From contig NZ_PSRT01000019.1 of the NCBI RefSeq assembly GCF_004212635.1, forward strand, positions 1 through 64,000: 64,000 nt of DNA. The letters run 5' to 3'. Position 1 is the first letter of the stretch. Every line of letters starts with the position of its first letter. The notes below the pieces were generated by a model, which had not been told where the DNA came from, did no database searches, and saw only the letters and a list, made by a program, of their open reading frames with translations. Below are positions 52,948 through 61,240 of this stretch, one piece after another. This DNA is from Bradyrhizobium genosp. SA-3. GTDB taxonomy: Bacteria; Pseudomonadota; Alphaproteobacteria; Rhizobiales; Xanthobacteraceae. The position numbers and the translations under genes were made by a program.

Positions 52948-53769
52948 TCAGCGCCCCTGGAACTTGGGTCTGCGCTTTTCCATGAAGGCCTGCCGGCCCT
53001 CGCGGAAATCCTGGGAGTCCATGCAGGCGTTGCCGATCGCCTTGATCGTGTCCATGTCGCGCTGGCTCTCGTCCTTCAGAACCTGCGCGATGGTGATCTT
53101 GGCGGCCTTGATGGCGAGCGGCGCGTTTTCGGAAATGGTCTGTGCGATTCCCATGGTCTCGCCCCAGAGTTGATCGTCGGGGATCACGCGCTCGACGAGG
53201 CCAATGCGCAGCGCCTCAGGGGAATCGATGCGCATGCCCGTGTACATCAACAGGCGCGCCCAGGACGGGCCGACCAGCGACACCAGGTGACGCAAGCCGT
53301 CATAGCCATAGGCGATGCCGAGCCTGGCGGCGGGAATGCCGAACTGGCTGTCGTGCGAAGCGATGCGAATGTCGGCAAGCATCGCGACCTGCATGCCGCC
53401 GCCTAGGCAAAAACCCTGGATGCAGGCGATGGTCGGCTTGGGATAGTCGGCGAGCAGCGCGCGCTGGGCGGCGCTGCGCTTGGCGTATTCCTCGGACGCC
53501 GCTGCATTGTGTCTGACCTTCTCGAACTGGCTGATGTCGGCGCCCGAAACGAACGCCTTGCCGCCGGCGCCGCGCAGGATTACGACGCGCACTGTCTCGT
53601 CGTCGCGCAGGCTGGTCAGCGCCTCGCCAAATCCTTCCCACATTTCCAGCGACATCGCGTTGCGCTTGTCGGGATTGTTGAAGGTGATCACGCCGACGCC
53701 GCTGGCCGCGTGCTTGAGGATCTTGCCGTCGGCGTAAGCCGTTTCGGTCGTGCTGGACATGTCGGACAT
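52948..53769 (-). CDS. Crotonase-superfamily protein (enoyl-CoA hydratase-like)
   Basis: 273 aa from the ATG at 53769. Crotonase fold: oxyanion motif AFVSGADISQF and IQGFCLGGGMQVAMLADIRIAS. The two catalytic Glu of true hydratases appear absent: the first is Gln in GGGMQVAM, the second falls in FGIPAARLGIAYGYDG as Ala. Acyl-CoA binding is likely, but the reaction may be an isomerisation, decarboxylation or hydrolysis rather than hydration. It stands alone. Confidence 0.88.
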   Translation of the reverse strand: MSDMSSTTETAYADGKILKHAASGVGVITFNNPDKRNAMSLEMWEGFGEALTSLRDDETVRVVILRGAGGKAFVSGADISQFEKVRHNAAASEEYAKRSAAQRALLADYPKPTIACIQGFCLGGGMQVAMLADIRIASHDSQFGIPAARLGIAYGYDGLRHLVSLVGPSWARLLMYTGMRIDSPEALRIGLVERVIPDDQLWGETMGIAQTISENAPLAIKAAKITIAQVLKDESQRDMDTIKAIGNACMDSQDFREGRQAFMEKRRPKFQGR

Positions 53770-54064
53770 CGCGCGCTCGCTAATCGTTGGCGAGGCAATG
53801 TGCGGCGCGGGCGCCACCGCGGTCAACCGGGGCCGGGGTAAGCGAGCTTGCATCCGCCTGTGCTGCGATTGCATGGCGCGCGCGAAGTTCGGCGCATGGC
53901 AGCAGACCGCCAAGAAAAAGGTCCGACTAGACCGCCCCGAGAAAGACCGCGCGCAAGCGCGCGGGCGCAGACATATCTTCTCGTCCGGTCTCGTCCAATC
54001 CGGCCGCGCCCCCGCGACGCGGCGGATTGAACGTCGGCCGCAAAGGCCGGACCGTCGATCGATC

Positions 54065-54457
54065 TCAGCTTTCGTTCGCTGCGATCGATTCCATCAGCGA
54101 GACGAGCTGACGCTGCACCGTCTGGTCCTTGATCTTGCTGTAGGCGCGCAGCAGACGGAGGCTGAAGGCGCTGTCGAGGAAGAGCAGGCTCTCCACTTCG
54201 CGCGCCTTGTTGTCGCCGTCATAGAAGAAGGTCACGGGCACATCGAGGGCGGAGGCGATCTGCTGAAGCCTGGCCGCGCCGACGCGATTGACGCCCTTCT
54301 CGTATTTCTGCACCTGCTGGAAGCTGACGCCCAGCTTCTCGCCCAGCTCGGCCTGCGAGATCTTCATCTCGACTCGCCGCAAACGGATCCGCTTGCCAAG
54401 CTCAATGTCCGGCTTGCCGGCACTGCGCTGCTTCATTCTCTTCGCCGCTGCTTTCAT
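54065..54457 (-). CDS. XRE-family regulator, PraR/PhrR-like
   Basis: 130 aa from the ATG at 54457 (a GTG three codons upstream overlaps the LysR stop). A helix-turn-helix of Cro/CI type is at about 15-70 (ELGKRIRLRRVEMKISQAEL, LGVSFQQVQKYEKGVNRVGA). This LGxxxQQxQKYEKGxNR motif is shared with rhizobial PraR/PhrR. The C-terminal helices (SLRLLRAYSKIKDQTVQRQL) are a likely dimer domain. It follows the LysR gene by 5 nt, so it is co-transcribed with it. Confidence 0.88.
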   Translation of the reverse strand: MKAAAKRMKQRSAGKPDIELGKRIRLRRVEMKISQAELGEKLGVSFQQVQKYEKGVNRVGAARLQQIASALDVPVTFFYDGDNKAREVESLLFLDSAFSLRLLRAYSKIKDQTVQRQLVSLMESIAANES

Positions 54458-54462
54458 ACTTC

Positions 54463-55512
54463 TCACCGTTGTTCTTCGGTTGAAAATCCCCCGAAGAGCT
54501 GGGTCAGGGGTTCGCCCATATACGAGTCCTTGAATTCATGCGGATGCACGAACTCCTCCTTAAACCACGGGAAGCGAGCCGGATTGAAAGCCTCGATCAG
54601 CCAGTCAATCATGTGCCGCACGCGCGGAATCCGTCCGCTACCGGGATGGTAGGACAGCCAGATATCCAGCGGTCGGTTCAGCTCGACCTCCAGTGGAATC
54701 AACTTCCCGCCAAGCGCAATGGCGTAGCTCGGGAATACGCCGATTCCGGCGCCATTCGCGACCGCCCAGTAGTTGGCGCTCGAGACGTTGGTTTTCATGA
54801 CCAGAAGGTCACGTTCCGAAACGCCCGGGAAGAAGCTTTCGAAAGATTCCTTGGCGGCGAGCTGGTCGGCGAATTGCAGCACCAGGCGATGCTTGATCAA
54901 TTCCGCTGCCGAGCGCGGCGCGCCATGTTTTGCGATGTATTTCTCCGACGCCCAGAACATCAGATGCATGCGGCCGAGCCGCACCAGCTTGACGTCGAGC
55001 GCCGAGGGACGTGACAGATGGATAGCGACGTCGGCCTCGTGGCGGGAGACGTCGGCCGAGCGCATTGCGCAATGCAGGTCGACCAGGATCTTCGGATAGG
55101 CTTGCTGGAATTCGACCAGCCGCGGGGCAAGCCAGAACGTCCCGAGTCCCTCGGTGACGGCGACGCGGACTTCGCCGGACAGGACGTTGGCCGTCGAATC
55201 GCTGGTCCGCATCACGTCGAAGGCCGCCGCCTCCATGCGCTCGACCGCAGAGGCCACGATCGCGCCTTCATCGGTCAAATGGGTGCCGTGGACGTCGCGG
55301 GTGAACAGGGTGGTGCCGGTCTGACGCTCGAAATCATCGATCCTGCGGCGGACGGCGTTGATCGACAGGGACAGACGTTCGGCCGCCGAGCGGAAACTTC
55401 CGCATCGGACGACTTCCAGGAATATGCGGGCCGCGTCCCAATCGGAGAGGCCGCTGATATTTGTCTTTGGGCGTTCTTCCAACGGAACGCCCCTTTCCGC
55501 CAAGGAGTGCAT
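54463..55512 (-). CDS. LysR-family transcriptional regulator
   Basis: 349 aa, longer than the typical 300 because of an N-terminal extension before the HTH (WDAARIFLEVVRCGSFRSAA, LSINAVRRRIDDFERQTG). The effector domain begins SGEVRVAVTEGLGTFWLAPRL. The C-terminal extension (PHEFKDSYMGEPLTQLFGGF) is also unusual. It is the first gene of a two-regulator operon with the XRE gene; the target is unknown. Confidence 0.9.
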   Translation of the reverse strand: MHSLAERGVPLEERPKTNISGLSDWDAARIFLEVVRCGSFRSAAERLSLSINAVRRRIDDFERQTGTTLFTRDVHGTHLTDEGAIVASAVERMEAAAFDVMRTSDSTANVLSGEVRVAVTEGLGTFWLAPRLVEFQQAYPKILVDLHCAMRSADVSRHEADVAIHLSRPSALDVKLVRLGRMHLMFWASEKYIAKHGAPRSAAELIKHRLVLQFADQLAAKESFESFFPGVSERDLLVMKTNVSSANYWAVANGAGIGVFPSYAIALGGKLIPLEVELNRPLDIWLSYHPGSGRIPRVRHMIDWLIEAFNPARFPWFKEEFVHPHEFKDSYMGEPLTQLFGGFSTEEQR

Positions 55513-55994
55513 ACAATTCCCTTCAGTTTGCTAAACTGGCAGAATCTGGCGCAAACTACAACCACGGCGGGTTGCGGGGGTGATGAGTTTTGAACGTCAT
55601 CCTTACTGCGACGCGAGTGGTATTTGAATGCTGCCAGGGCTGGGAATCGGGCAGCCTGTTGCCCGTTTGAGGGGTATCGCGTGAGTTCCGTTGCGAGCCT
55701 TGAGATGGCTGCGGGATTGTCGGCGCTGTCCGCAATACACGTTCCTGCGCAACCGCGGTTGCGGTCGTCCCGGATGGATCAATCGCGGCGCACGAAGCGT
55801 CTTGTCCCGAATCGCTCCGACGATTGCCAGTGGCATCGTGAGACGATGTTGGCGGGAACCGCGGTTTCATCGCAGAAACACACTGAATTCATGTTCGGAG
55901 GCTCAGTGGCCTCGTGCTATCCTTGGTGTCCCACGGGGGCCGAAGGGGTCGTCATAGACAATTCTCGCAGGCCGAATTAACGGAAAGAACGCTG
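55513..55994. other. Intergenic region without a supported gene
   Basis: About 480 bp between the divergent LysR gene and a small plus-strand gene. Open frames of 100-118 codons exist on both strands (for example 55624-55980 plus) but they are Arg/Ser-rich, show no domain and lack good ribosome sites. No terminator or known promoter motif was recognised. Confidence 0.5.
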
Positions 55995-56261
55995 GTGTCT
56001 CATTCAGACGAACAGTTGCAGTCGGTGCTGGAAACGCTCGAAGAGTGCCGCAGGGTTCTCAATGCGAGCAACAGCCGCGAGTCGGCCGAGCTGCTGTCCA
56101 TGGTCATCCTCGACGTCAGGATGAAGCTCAAAGGAATTGACGATGCCGATCTCAAGGCATTGTGCGACGAAATGCTGCGGAGCGCTGCGAGCGAACCGCG
56201 GTCCCCTTCCAAGCAGACGCAGGACCAGCCCCGGCGTCCGCTGCTCCGCGTGGTGAAGTAG
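55995..56261 (+). CDS. Small conserved-looking protein of unknown function
   Basis: 88 aa from GTG at 55995 (weak GGAAAGAA upstream); a longer frame from 55914 has low-quality N-terminal sequence. The protein is helical and acidic-to-amphipathic: LQSVLETLEECRRVLNASNS and ELLSMVILDVRMKLKGIDDADLKALCDEML. The tail is Pro/Arg-rich. No family recognised. A hairpin follows the stop. Confidence 0.6.
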   Translation: MSHSDEQLQSVLETLEECRRVLNASNSRESAELLSMVILDVRMKLKGIDDADLKALCDEMLRSAASEPRSPSKQTQDQPRRPLLRVVK

Positions 56262-56274
56262 CCGCGCCGCCGAG

Positions 56275-56292
56275 TCTCGCTTTTTGGCGAGA
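56275..56292 (+). terminator. Short hairpin after the 55995 gene
   Basis: TCTCGC (56275-56280) pairs with GCGAGA (56287-56292) around a T-rich loop, then TTTG. A plausible weak terminator. Confidence 0.5.
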
Positions 56293-56302
56293 TTTGTGCG
56301 CG

Positions 56303-56340
56303 TCCCGATGCCGCATCTGTGATCACGGACGGCATCGGGA
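56303..56340. promoter_or_regulatory. Perfect inverted repeat upstream of ccdA
   Basis: TCCCGATGCCG (56303-56313) and CGGCATCGGGA (56330-56340) form an 11-bp perfect stem with a 16-base loop holding TGATCA. It lies about 125 nt before ccdA and could be an RNA hairpin or an operator; nothing in the sequence decides. Confidence 0.4.
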
Positions 56341-56464
56341 GGAGCCCTGGTTTCGCGCGCCTCTGTTGCGCATTCCGAGCCATCGGTTACACCAGAGCCG
56401 GTTCGGCTCCCGTCCGCGCGCTCCCCGCGCGTCGTGTCGGGCCTGAGATGGCTCCGATTGCATC

Positions 56465-57196
56465 ATGCAAAATGTTTCGATCCCGGCGGCGCTGATTGCC
56501 GGCCTCGTCAGCTTCCTCTCGCCGTGCGTCCTGCCTTTGGTCCCGCCCTATCTGATCTACCTCACGGGCGCCACGATCGAGCATGTCGAGAGCGATGAGC
56601 CGGCCGCGGCCTCCAAGCGCGCGATCATGATGTCGGCACTCTTGTTCGTGCTCGGCTTCTCCACCGTGTTCGTGGCGCTCGGCGCCAGTGCCTCGCTGAT
56701 CGGCGGCCTGATCCGCGCCTGGTCGGCCGAGCTGTCGATCCTCGCCGGCATCGTCATCATCATCATGGGCCTGCACTTCCTGGGGCTGACCCGGATTGGC
56801 CTGTTGATGCGCGAGGGCCGGCTGCCGATCCCCAAGCCTGTCGGGCTCTGGGGCGCCTACATCATGGGGCTCGCCTTTGCGTTCGGCTGGACGCCCTGCA
56901 TCGGCCCGATCCTCGCCGCCATCCTGTCGATCGCCGCGGCGGAAGCGACGGTCACCAAGGGAGCGGGCCTGCTCGCCGTCTATTCCGCGGGCCTCGGCAT
57001 TCCCTTCCTGATCGCCGCCCTGATGATCGAGCAGTTCTCCGCGCTGTTCGCGCGGATGAAGGGCCAGCTCGTCAATGTCGAGCGCGCCATGGGCGTGTTG
57101 ATGGTGATCACCGGCATCGGCTTCCTGACCGGCGCGGTCTCGAATGTGAGCATCTGGCTGTTGGAGACGTTCCCGGCGTTGCAGACGATCGGCTAG
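56465..57196 (+). CDS. ccdA: Cytochrome c biogenesis protein CcdA
   Basis: 243 aa, six helices. The redox Cys pair is in VSFLSPCVLPLVPPYL (helix 1) and GWTPCIGPILAAIL (helix 4), as in CcdA/short DsbD. It carries electrons from cytoplasmic thioredoxin to periplasmic thiol proteins, keeping apocytochrome CxxCH cysteines reduced for haem attachment. FixO and FixP encoded in this window are possible beneficiaries. It stands alone. Confidence 0.94.
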   Translation: MQNVSIPAALIAGLVSFLSPCVLPLVPPYLIYLTGATIEHVESDEPAAASKRAIMMSALLFVLGFSTVFVALGASASLIGGLIRAWSAELSILAGIVIIIMGLHFLGLTRIGLLMREGRLPIPKPVGLWGAYIMGLAFAFGWTPCIGPILAAILSIAAAEATVTKGAGLLAVYSAGLGIPFLIAALMIEQFSALFARMKGQLVNVERAMGVLMVITGIGFLTGAVSNVSIWLLETFPALQTIG

Positions 57197-57466
57197 ATTG
57201 CCTATTTTTCGGCGCGGGTCAGGCAACCACCCGACTGATGACAAGCCCTACATCAGCTCTGTGAATATGAAGACAGCGCTGAGACGAAGCAAAGACGCTA
57301 CGGAAATTTGTACAACCCGAGCGTTTTCGTTTTTCGCGCTTCTCAGCAGGGTTCGTACCGCTATGATCAACAGAGCGAGGACGCCCGTCAGGGCTACGAG
57401 AGCTTTGCTTCGAGGATGTGCGTGCGGGCATGAGTGATCTTCATCGCCGATATCCTTTTTGTCCGT
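57197..57466. other. Intergenic region without a supported gene
   Basis: About 270 bp between the ccdA stop and the 3' end of the convergent kinase gene. Slightly lower GC than the surroundings. A 79-codon open frame has no recognisable feature. No clear terminator was found. Confidence 0.4.
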
Positions 57467-58749
57467 TCAACGCGTCTCGTCCAGCACGCATGTCACCGTG
57501 CAGACCACGCCGCGCGGCAGGAAGTCGACGGTTGCCTCGCCGCCGAGCTGATCGCGCGCGCTGCGCTCGATCAGGCGCGAGCCGAAGCCGCGCCGCACCG
57601 GGGCCGTCACCGGCGGTCCGCCGATCTCGGTCCAGATCAGCCGCAGCCGCGGCTTCGGCGCATCGGCGATGACCTCCCAGTCCAGCGTCACCCGGCCGGT
57701 CTCGTTGGACAGCGCGCCGTATTTCGCGGCGTTGGTGGCGATCTCGTGCACGATCATCGACAGCACCACGGCGAGCCGCGGCGACAGCGGCACGGCGGGA
57801 CCGGCGATGCGGATGCGGTCAGGATTGCTCAGCAGGAACGGTCGAAGCGCGCGGGCAATGACGTCTCTTAGCTCCGAGCCCGCCCATTTCTCCTGGCTCA
57901 GGAGATTATGCGCCTCGGCGAGCGCGCCGAGCCGCCCCTCGAACTTGCTCCGCTCATCCCGGCTGGCGCTGCGGAAGGTCTGCACCGCGATTGCCTGCAT
58001 CAGGGCCAGCGTGTTCTTGATCCGGTGGTTGAGCTCCTCGATCAGCAGACTGTGCAGCATCTCGCCGCGCGCGATCGTGGTCGCCATCCTGACTGCGAAG
58101 GTCAGGCCGGTCAGCAGGAGGATGCCGCCGATCAGGCTGGTGATGGCGATGTTGCGCCAGAGCGGCGCGATCAGCGAGCTCTCGGCGACGCCGGCCACGA
58201 CCGTCCAGCCGGTCAGTCGCGACCTGGTAAAGGCGGAGGACAGTGCGACCCCGTCGAGCGAAACGGTCGAAAGGGCGGCCTCTGACGTGCGAGACATCGC
58301 ATCGTATAGCGCGCCGGAAGCCTGCTTGCCGACCGTCTCGGCAGGGTTCGGCGCGCGCGCGAATACGATGCCCTTGGTGTCGAGCAGGGATACCGTCCAA
58401 AGCCGGTCGGGTCGCTGCTTCTCCACCAGCTGCTGAAAGATGCCGATCGGCGGGCTGAAGCAGAGATCGTAGATCACCTCGCCGTCGCGCAATACCGGGA
58501 CCTCGACGGTGAGCACCTGCCGCGCAGCGAATTCGTCAACGCCAGAACCTGCAAGCCGCCGGTCATCCGCTGCACTTCGGAGTCCAGCACAAGGCGCATG
58601 CTGCGCACGTTCTCCAGCACGCGGCTGGTCGCGTCACTTCGATCCTGCTTGTAATTGTAGACAGCGATGCCGACCGCCAAGATGATCAGCGGCAACATCG
58701 TTCCCGCGACCAGGAGAGCGAGCCGGACCGGCAGCGTAAGCTTTGACAA
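57467..58749 (-). pseudogene. Sensor histidine kinase (HWE/HisKA_2 type), broken by frameshift and probable internal deletion
   Basis: The N-terminal part is read in one frame (TTG at 58749: KLTLPVRLALLVAGTMLPLI, first transmembrane helix, then a periplasmic stretch to GGLQVLALTNSL near 58540). The rest continues in another frame from about 58535 (RQVLTVEVPVLRDGEVIYDL, second helix ITSLIGGILLLTGLTFAV, kinase EELNHRIKNTLALMQ, IVHEIATNAAKYGAL, GFGSRLIER). The join falls inside the sensor domain, where relatives have roughly 70-90 more residues as I recall, so both a deletion and a frame change are likely. The kinase part alone (57467-58516) could still be made from an internal GTG. Sequencing error cannot be excluded for the frame change. 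Confidence 0.7.
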
Positions 58750-59055
58750 GCGCGGGCGTCCGGATTCCGGCCAGCGGCGCCGGATTATGGTTTTGGCAAG
58801 ACCATAAGGGCAGCACTTGCCCGGCGCCACGATTTTCGCATGCGCGAGCAGTCCGGGAGAAGATTTTGCGATGCAGTCGGGGGCATGGGGCCGATCATCG
58901 GTCAGATCATCGCGATCGCGGTCAATAGCAGACACGTGGCGTAGACAGCCGCCTGACTGAGCCCGACGATCCGGGCCTCTCGATGCGATTTCATACGGTC
59001 AGCTCCAGGTCGGCGGCCGCCGTTGGGAAGCAGCCGCCCGGAGGTCGCGTCGCGA

Positions 59056-59400
59056 TCAATCGATTTCCTGAACGACCACGCGCGAGCCCGGATCCACCAG
59101 CATCACGCGATCGCTGGAATAAACGTAGCGATACTTCGTCAGTGAGGGGCCCCAATCCGCCGGAACGGCCTCAAGCTCGACGTCGGTCGGCACCGTCGCA
59201 CCGACGATGATCTTTTCCTTCGTCACCACCGGACGAACGCGGTGCTCGGTGATGTAGGATTTGATCTTGGTGCGGTACTCCGGCTCGATCTGAACTGCCG
59301 CCGCGTGACCGGTTCCAGTGGTGGTCACCACGGTGGACTGCGCGAACGCGCCGGTCGAAATCAGGACGGCTGCGGCGGACAGCAGGAACAGCTTTTTCAT
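59056..59400 (-). CDS. Secreted DUF1236-type protein
   Basis: 114 aa from the ATG at 59400, after GAGGAGGA. Signal peptide 1-20 (ending AFA-Q). The mature part has YRTKIKSYITEHRVRPV, VGATVPTDVELEAVP and YVYSSDRVMLVDPGSRVVVQEID, the DUF1236 pattern common in rhizobia. Function unknown. It is divergent from the next small secreted gene, and the gap carries EcfG-type promoters in both directions. Confidence 0.85.
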   Translation of the reverse strand: MKKLFLLSAAAVLISTGAFAQSTVVTTTGTGHAAAVQIEPEYRTKIKSYITEHRVRPVVTKEKIIVGATVPTDVELEAVPADWGPSLTKYRYVYSSDRVMLVDPGSRVVVQEID

Positions 59401-59432
59401 CTTGTCCTCCTCACAGGAATATGCGCCGCAAC

Positions 59433-59457
59433 AACATCTCACCATGCGCGCCGTTCC
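59433..59457 (-). promoter_or_regulatory. EcfG-like promoter for the DUF1236 gene
   Basis: Minus strand GGAAC (59457-59453), 16 nt, TGTT (59436-59433): one mismatch from the EcfG consensus, about 33 nt before the ATG at 59400, a natural leader length. Confidence 0.5.
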
Positions 59458-59466
59458 TCCCGCGTA

Positions 59467-59492
59467 GGAACAAATTGCTATTTTTTCCCGTT
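59467..59492 (+). promoter_or_regulatory. EcfG-type promoter for the 59540 gene
   Basis: Plus strand GGAAC (59467-59471), 17 nt, CGTT (59489-59492): exact consensus of the general stress sigma factor EcfG, about 48 nt before the ATG at 59540. Confidence 0.65.
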
Positions 59493-59539
59493 TCTGAATC
59501 GACCGGGCCCGGAAGCCCGGGAAATTGGAGGAGGAGAAA

Positions 59540-59773
59540 ATGACGCTGAGAATAGCGAGTGCAGCGCTGATGGTTGCTGCATTGTCCTTGCCGGCGTTCG
59601 CGGCCGACGAGTTCTACGTGGTCCAGGACGTCAAGACCAAGAAGTGCACTATCGTCGACAAGAAGCCGACAGACACGTCCATGACCGTCGTCAGCCCGTC
59701 GGGCACGATCTACAAGACGCGCGCCGAGGCTGAGACCGGCATGAAGACCGTCAAGATCTGCACATCCAATTAG
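59540..59773 (+). CDS. Small secreted protein of unknown function
   Basis: 77 aa from the ATG at 59540 (GGAGGAGG upstream). Signal peptide 1-21 (ending AFA-A). The mature part DEFYVVQDVKTKKCTIVDKK ... SGTIYKTRAEAETGMKTVKIC has two Cys that may pair. Such short YVVQD...C...C proteins are frequent in Bradyrhizobium; function unknown. Stress-type promoter upstream. Confidence 0.8.
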   Translation: MTLRIASAALMVAALSLPAFAADEFYVVQDVKTKKCTIVDKKPTDTSMTVVSPSGTIYKTRAEAETGMKTVKICTSN

Positions 59774-59783
59774 GGAGAATGTG

Positions 59784-59873
59784 ATGCCCGTGATCCCCGT
59801 ATTTATTCTCTGGGCCGTGCCAGCGATCATTGTGATCGGCGGCGGCATCTATCTGATTGGTCACATGCCCTAG
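59784..59873 (+). CDS. 29-residue membrane peptide
   Basis: ATG at 59784 with GGGAGAA upstream gives MPVIPVFILWAVPAIIVIGG followed by GIYLIGHMP and a TAG. The peptide is a single hydrophobic helix. It starts 10 nt after the previous stop, so it would be in the same stress-type transcript. Supported by position, ribosome site and composition only; too short for homology judgement. Confidence 0.5.
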   Translation: MPVIPVFILWAVPAIIVIGGGIYLIGHMP

Positions 59874-60160
59874 GCCTGTCGAGGAAGGCGAGCGGGCCTC
59901 TGCGTGCAGCGCACAGGTCCGCAAGTCTGCCGTTTCTACGAGAGCGGGAGGCCGCCTGTGCGGCCCCGCACGCCAGCAGGAGTGCGAGTTGCAGTGCAAC
60001 AGGTCGTGGGGGCGTCGCTTTGCGACGAAGAGTGCCTCCAGGTTACGCGAAATGACTTCCGTCCCGCCGTCGTTTTTCATACGCTCCCCGAACGCTGGCC
60101 GTTAACCGGCTGCGCTCACGCCCCGGCGACAGGGGCGGGGCATCAATGGGAGGGGAGACG

Positions 60161-61159
60161 ATGAAGCGAAGATCATTTCTCGCCGGTATCGGTGCGACCA
60201 CTGCGGCAGCTGCGATTGGCATGCCGTCGATCCTCAGGGCGCAAGCGCCGATCACGCTGAACGGCGCGGTCCAGTTCAACGACGACCATGCCTTCAACCG
60301 CGCGCTGATCCGGTTCGAGGAGCTGGTGAAGAAGTACTACGGCAAGCCCGTCAACTTCACGCTGCACAAGAACTCCTCGCTCGGCCTCGAGAAGCAGTAT
60401 TTCGAGTACATGTCGCAGGGCAAGGCGGTCGATTACGGCATCGTCTCGCCGGCCCATATGTCGACCTTCGCCAAGGCGGCTCCGTTCATCGATGCGCCCT
60501 TCGTGTTCAAGGGCATCGAGCACATGAACAAGGTCGTCGAGGCCAATATCCTGGCGCCGATCGCCGACGAGGTCGCGGCGAAGGCTGAGGTCGTTCTGAT
60601 CGGTTATGCGGGCGGTGGCATCCGCAACATCTTCGCGAACAAGCCGCTCAGGAATCTCGCCGATCTTAGGGGTCTCAAGGTTCGCGTGCAGGGGGCGCCG
60701 ATCTGGTCGAAGACCTTTGCGGCAGTCGGCATGAGCCCGACCGTGATCGCCTACAACGAAATCTACAACGCGATCCAGAACGGGGTGATATCGGCCGGCG
60801 AAAACGAGGCGGCCGGCGTCGAGGCGATGAAGTTCTACGAAGTGGCCCCGCATCTCAACCTGACCCAGCACGCCGTGTCGATCCGGCCGATCTGCTTCTC
60901 GGTGAAGACGCTGAAGACCTTGCCGAAGGATTTGCAGGACGCGATCATGAAGGCCGGCAAGGAGGCAGGCGACTACGGCCGTCAGCTCGAGTCGAGCGAA
61001 GAGGTGGTCAAGCTCGACACGCTCGAGAAAGCCGGCAAGCTCAAGCGCGTTCCCTTCGAGGAGCGGGACGCGATGAAGAAGCTCGCCGATCCCGTGATGG
61101 CCACCTACGCCAAGGAAATTGGTGCGGAAGGCATTTTCGAGAAGATCAACGTCGTCTGA
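60161..61159 (+). CDS. TRAP transporter DctP-type solute-binding protein with Tat-like leader
   Basis: 332 aa from the ATG at 60161 (GGAGGGGA upstream). The leader MKRRSFLAGIGATTAAAAIG resembles a Tat signal (R-R-S-F-L), unlike the Sec leader of the other DctP in this window. Body features: NGAVQFNDDHAFNRALIRFE, LRGLKVRVQGAPIWSKTF (conserved Arg) and NAIQNGVISAGENEAAG. It works with the separate DctQ and DctM encoded downstream. Confidence 0.92.
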   Translation: MKRRSFLAGIGATTAAAAIGMPSILRAQAPITLNGAVQFNDDHAFNRALIRFEELVKKYYGKPVNFTLHKNSSLGLEKQYFEYMSQGKAVDYGIVSPAHMSTFAKAAPFIDAPFVFKGIEHMNKVVEANILAPIADEVAAKAEVVLIGYAGGGIRNIFANKPLRNLADLRGLKVRVQGAPIWSKTFAAVGMSPTVIAYNEIYNAIQNGVISAGENEAAGVEAMKFYEVAPHLNLTQHAVSIRPICFSVKTLKTLPKDLQDAIMKAGKEAGDYGRQLESSEEVVKLDTLEKAGKLKRVPFEERDAMKKLADPVMATYAKEIGAEGIFEKINVV

Positions 61160-61240
61160 GGTCGTTGCGTCCGCCGACAATAGTCCGGGCAGGCCCCGCT
61201 TCTTGCCCGGAAGGCGGATGAGCTGCCGCACGGAGCCCCA

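Noticed and set aside
57198..57437. 79-codon frame after ccdA
   Set aside because: Starts 1 nt after the ccdA stop but has no ribosome site, domain or plausible composition.
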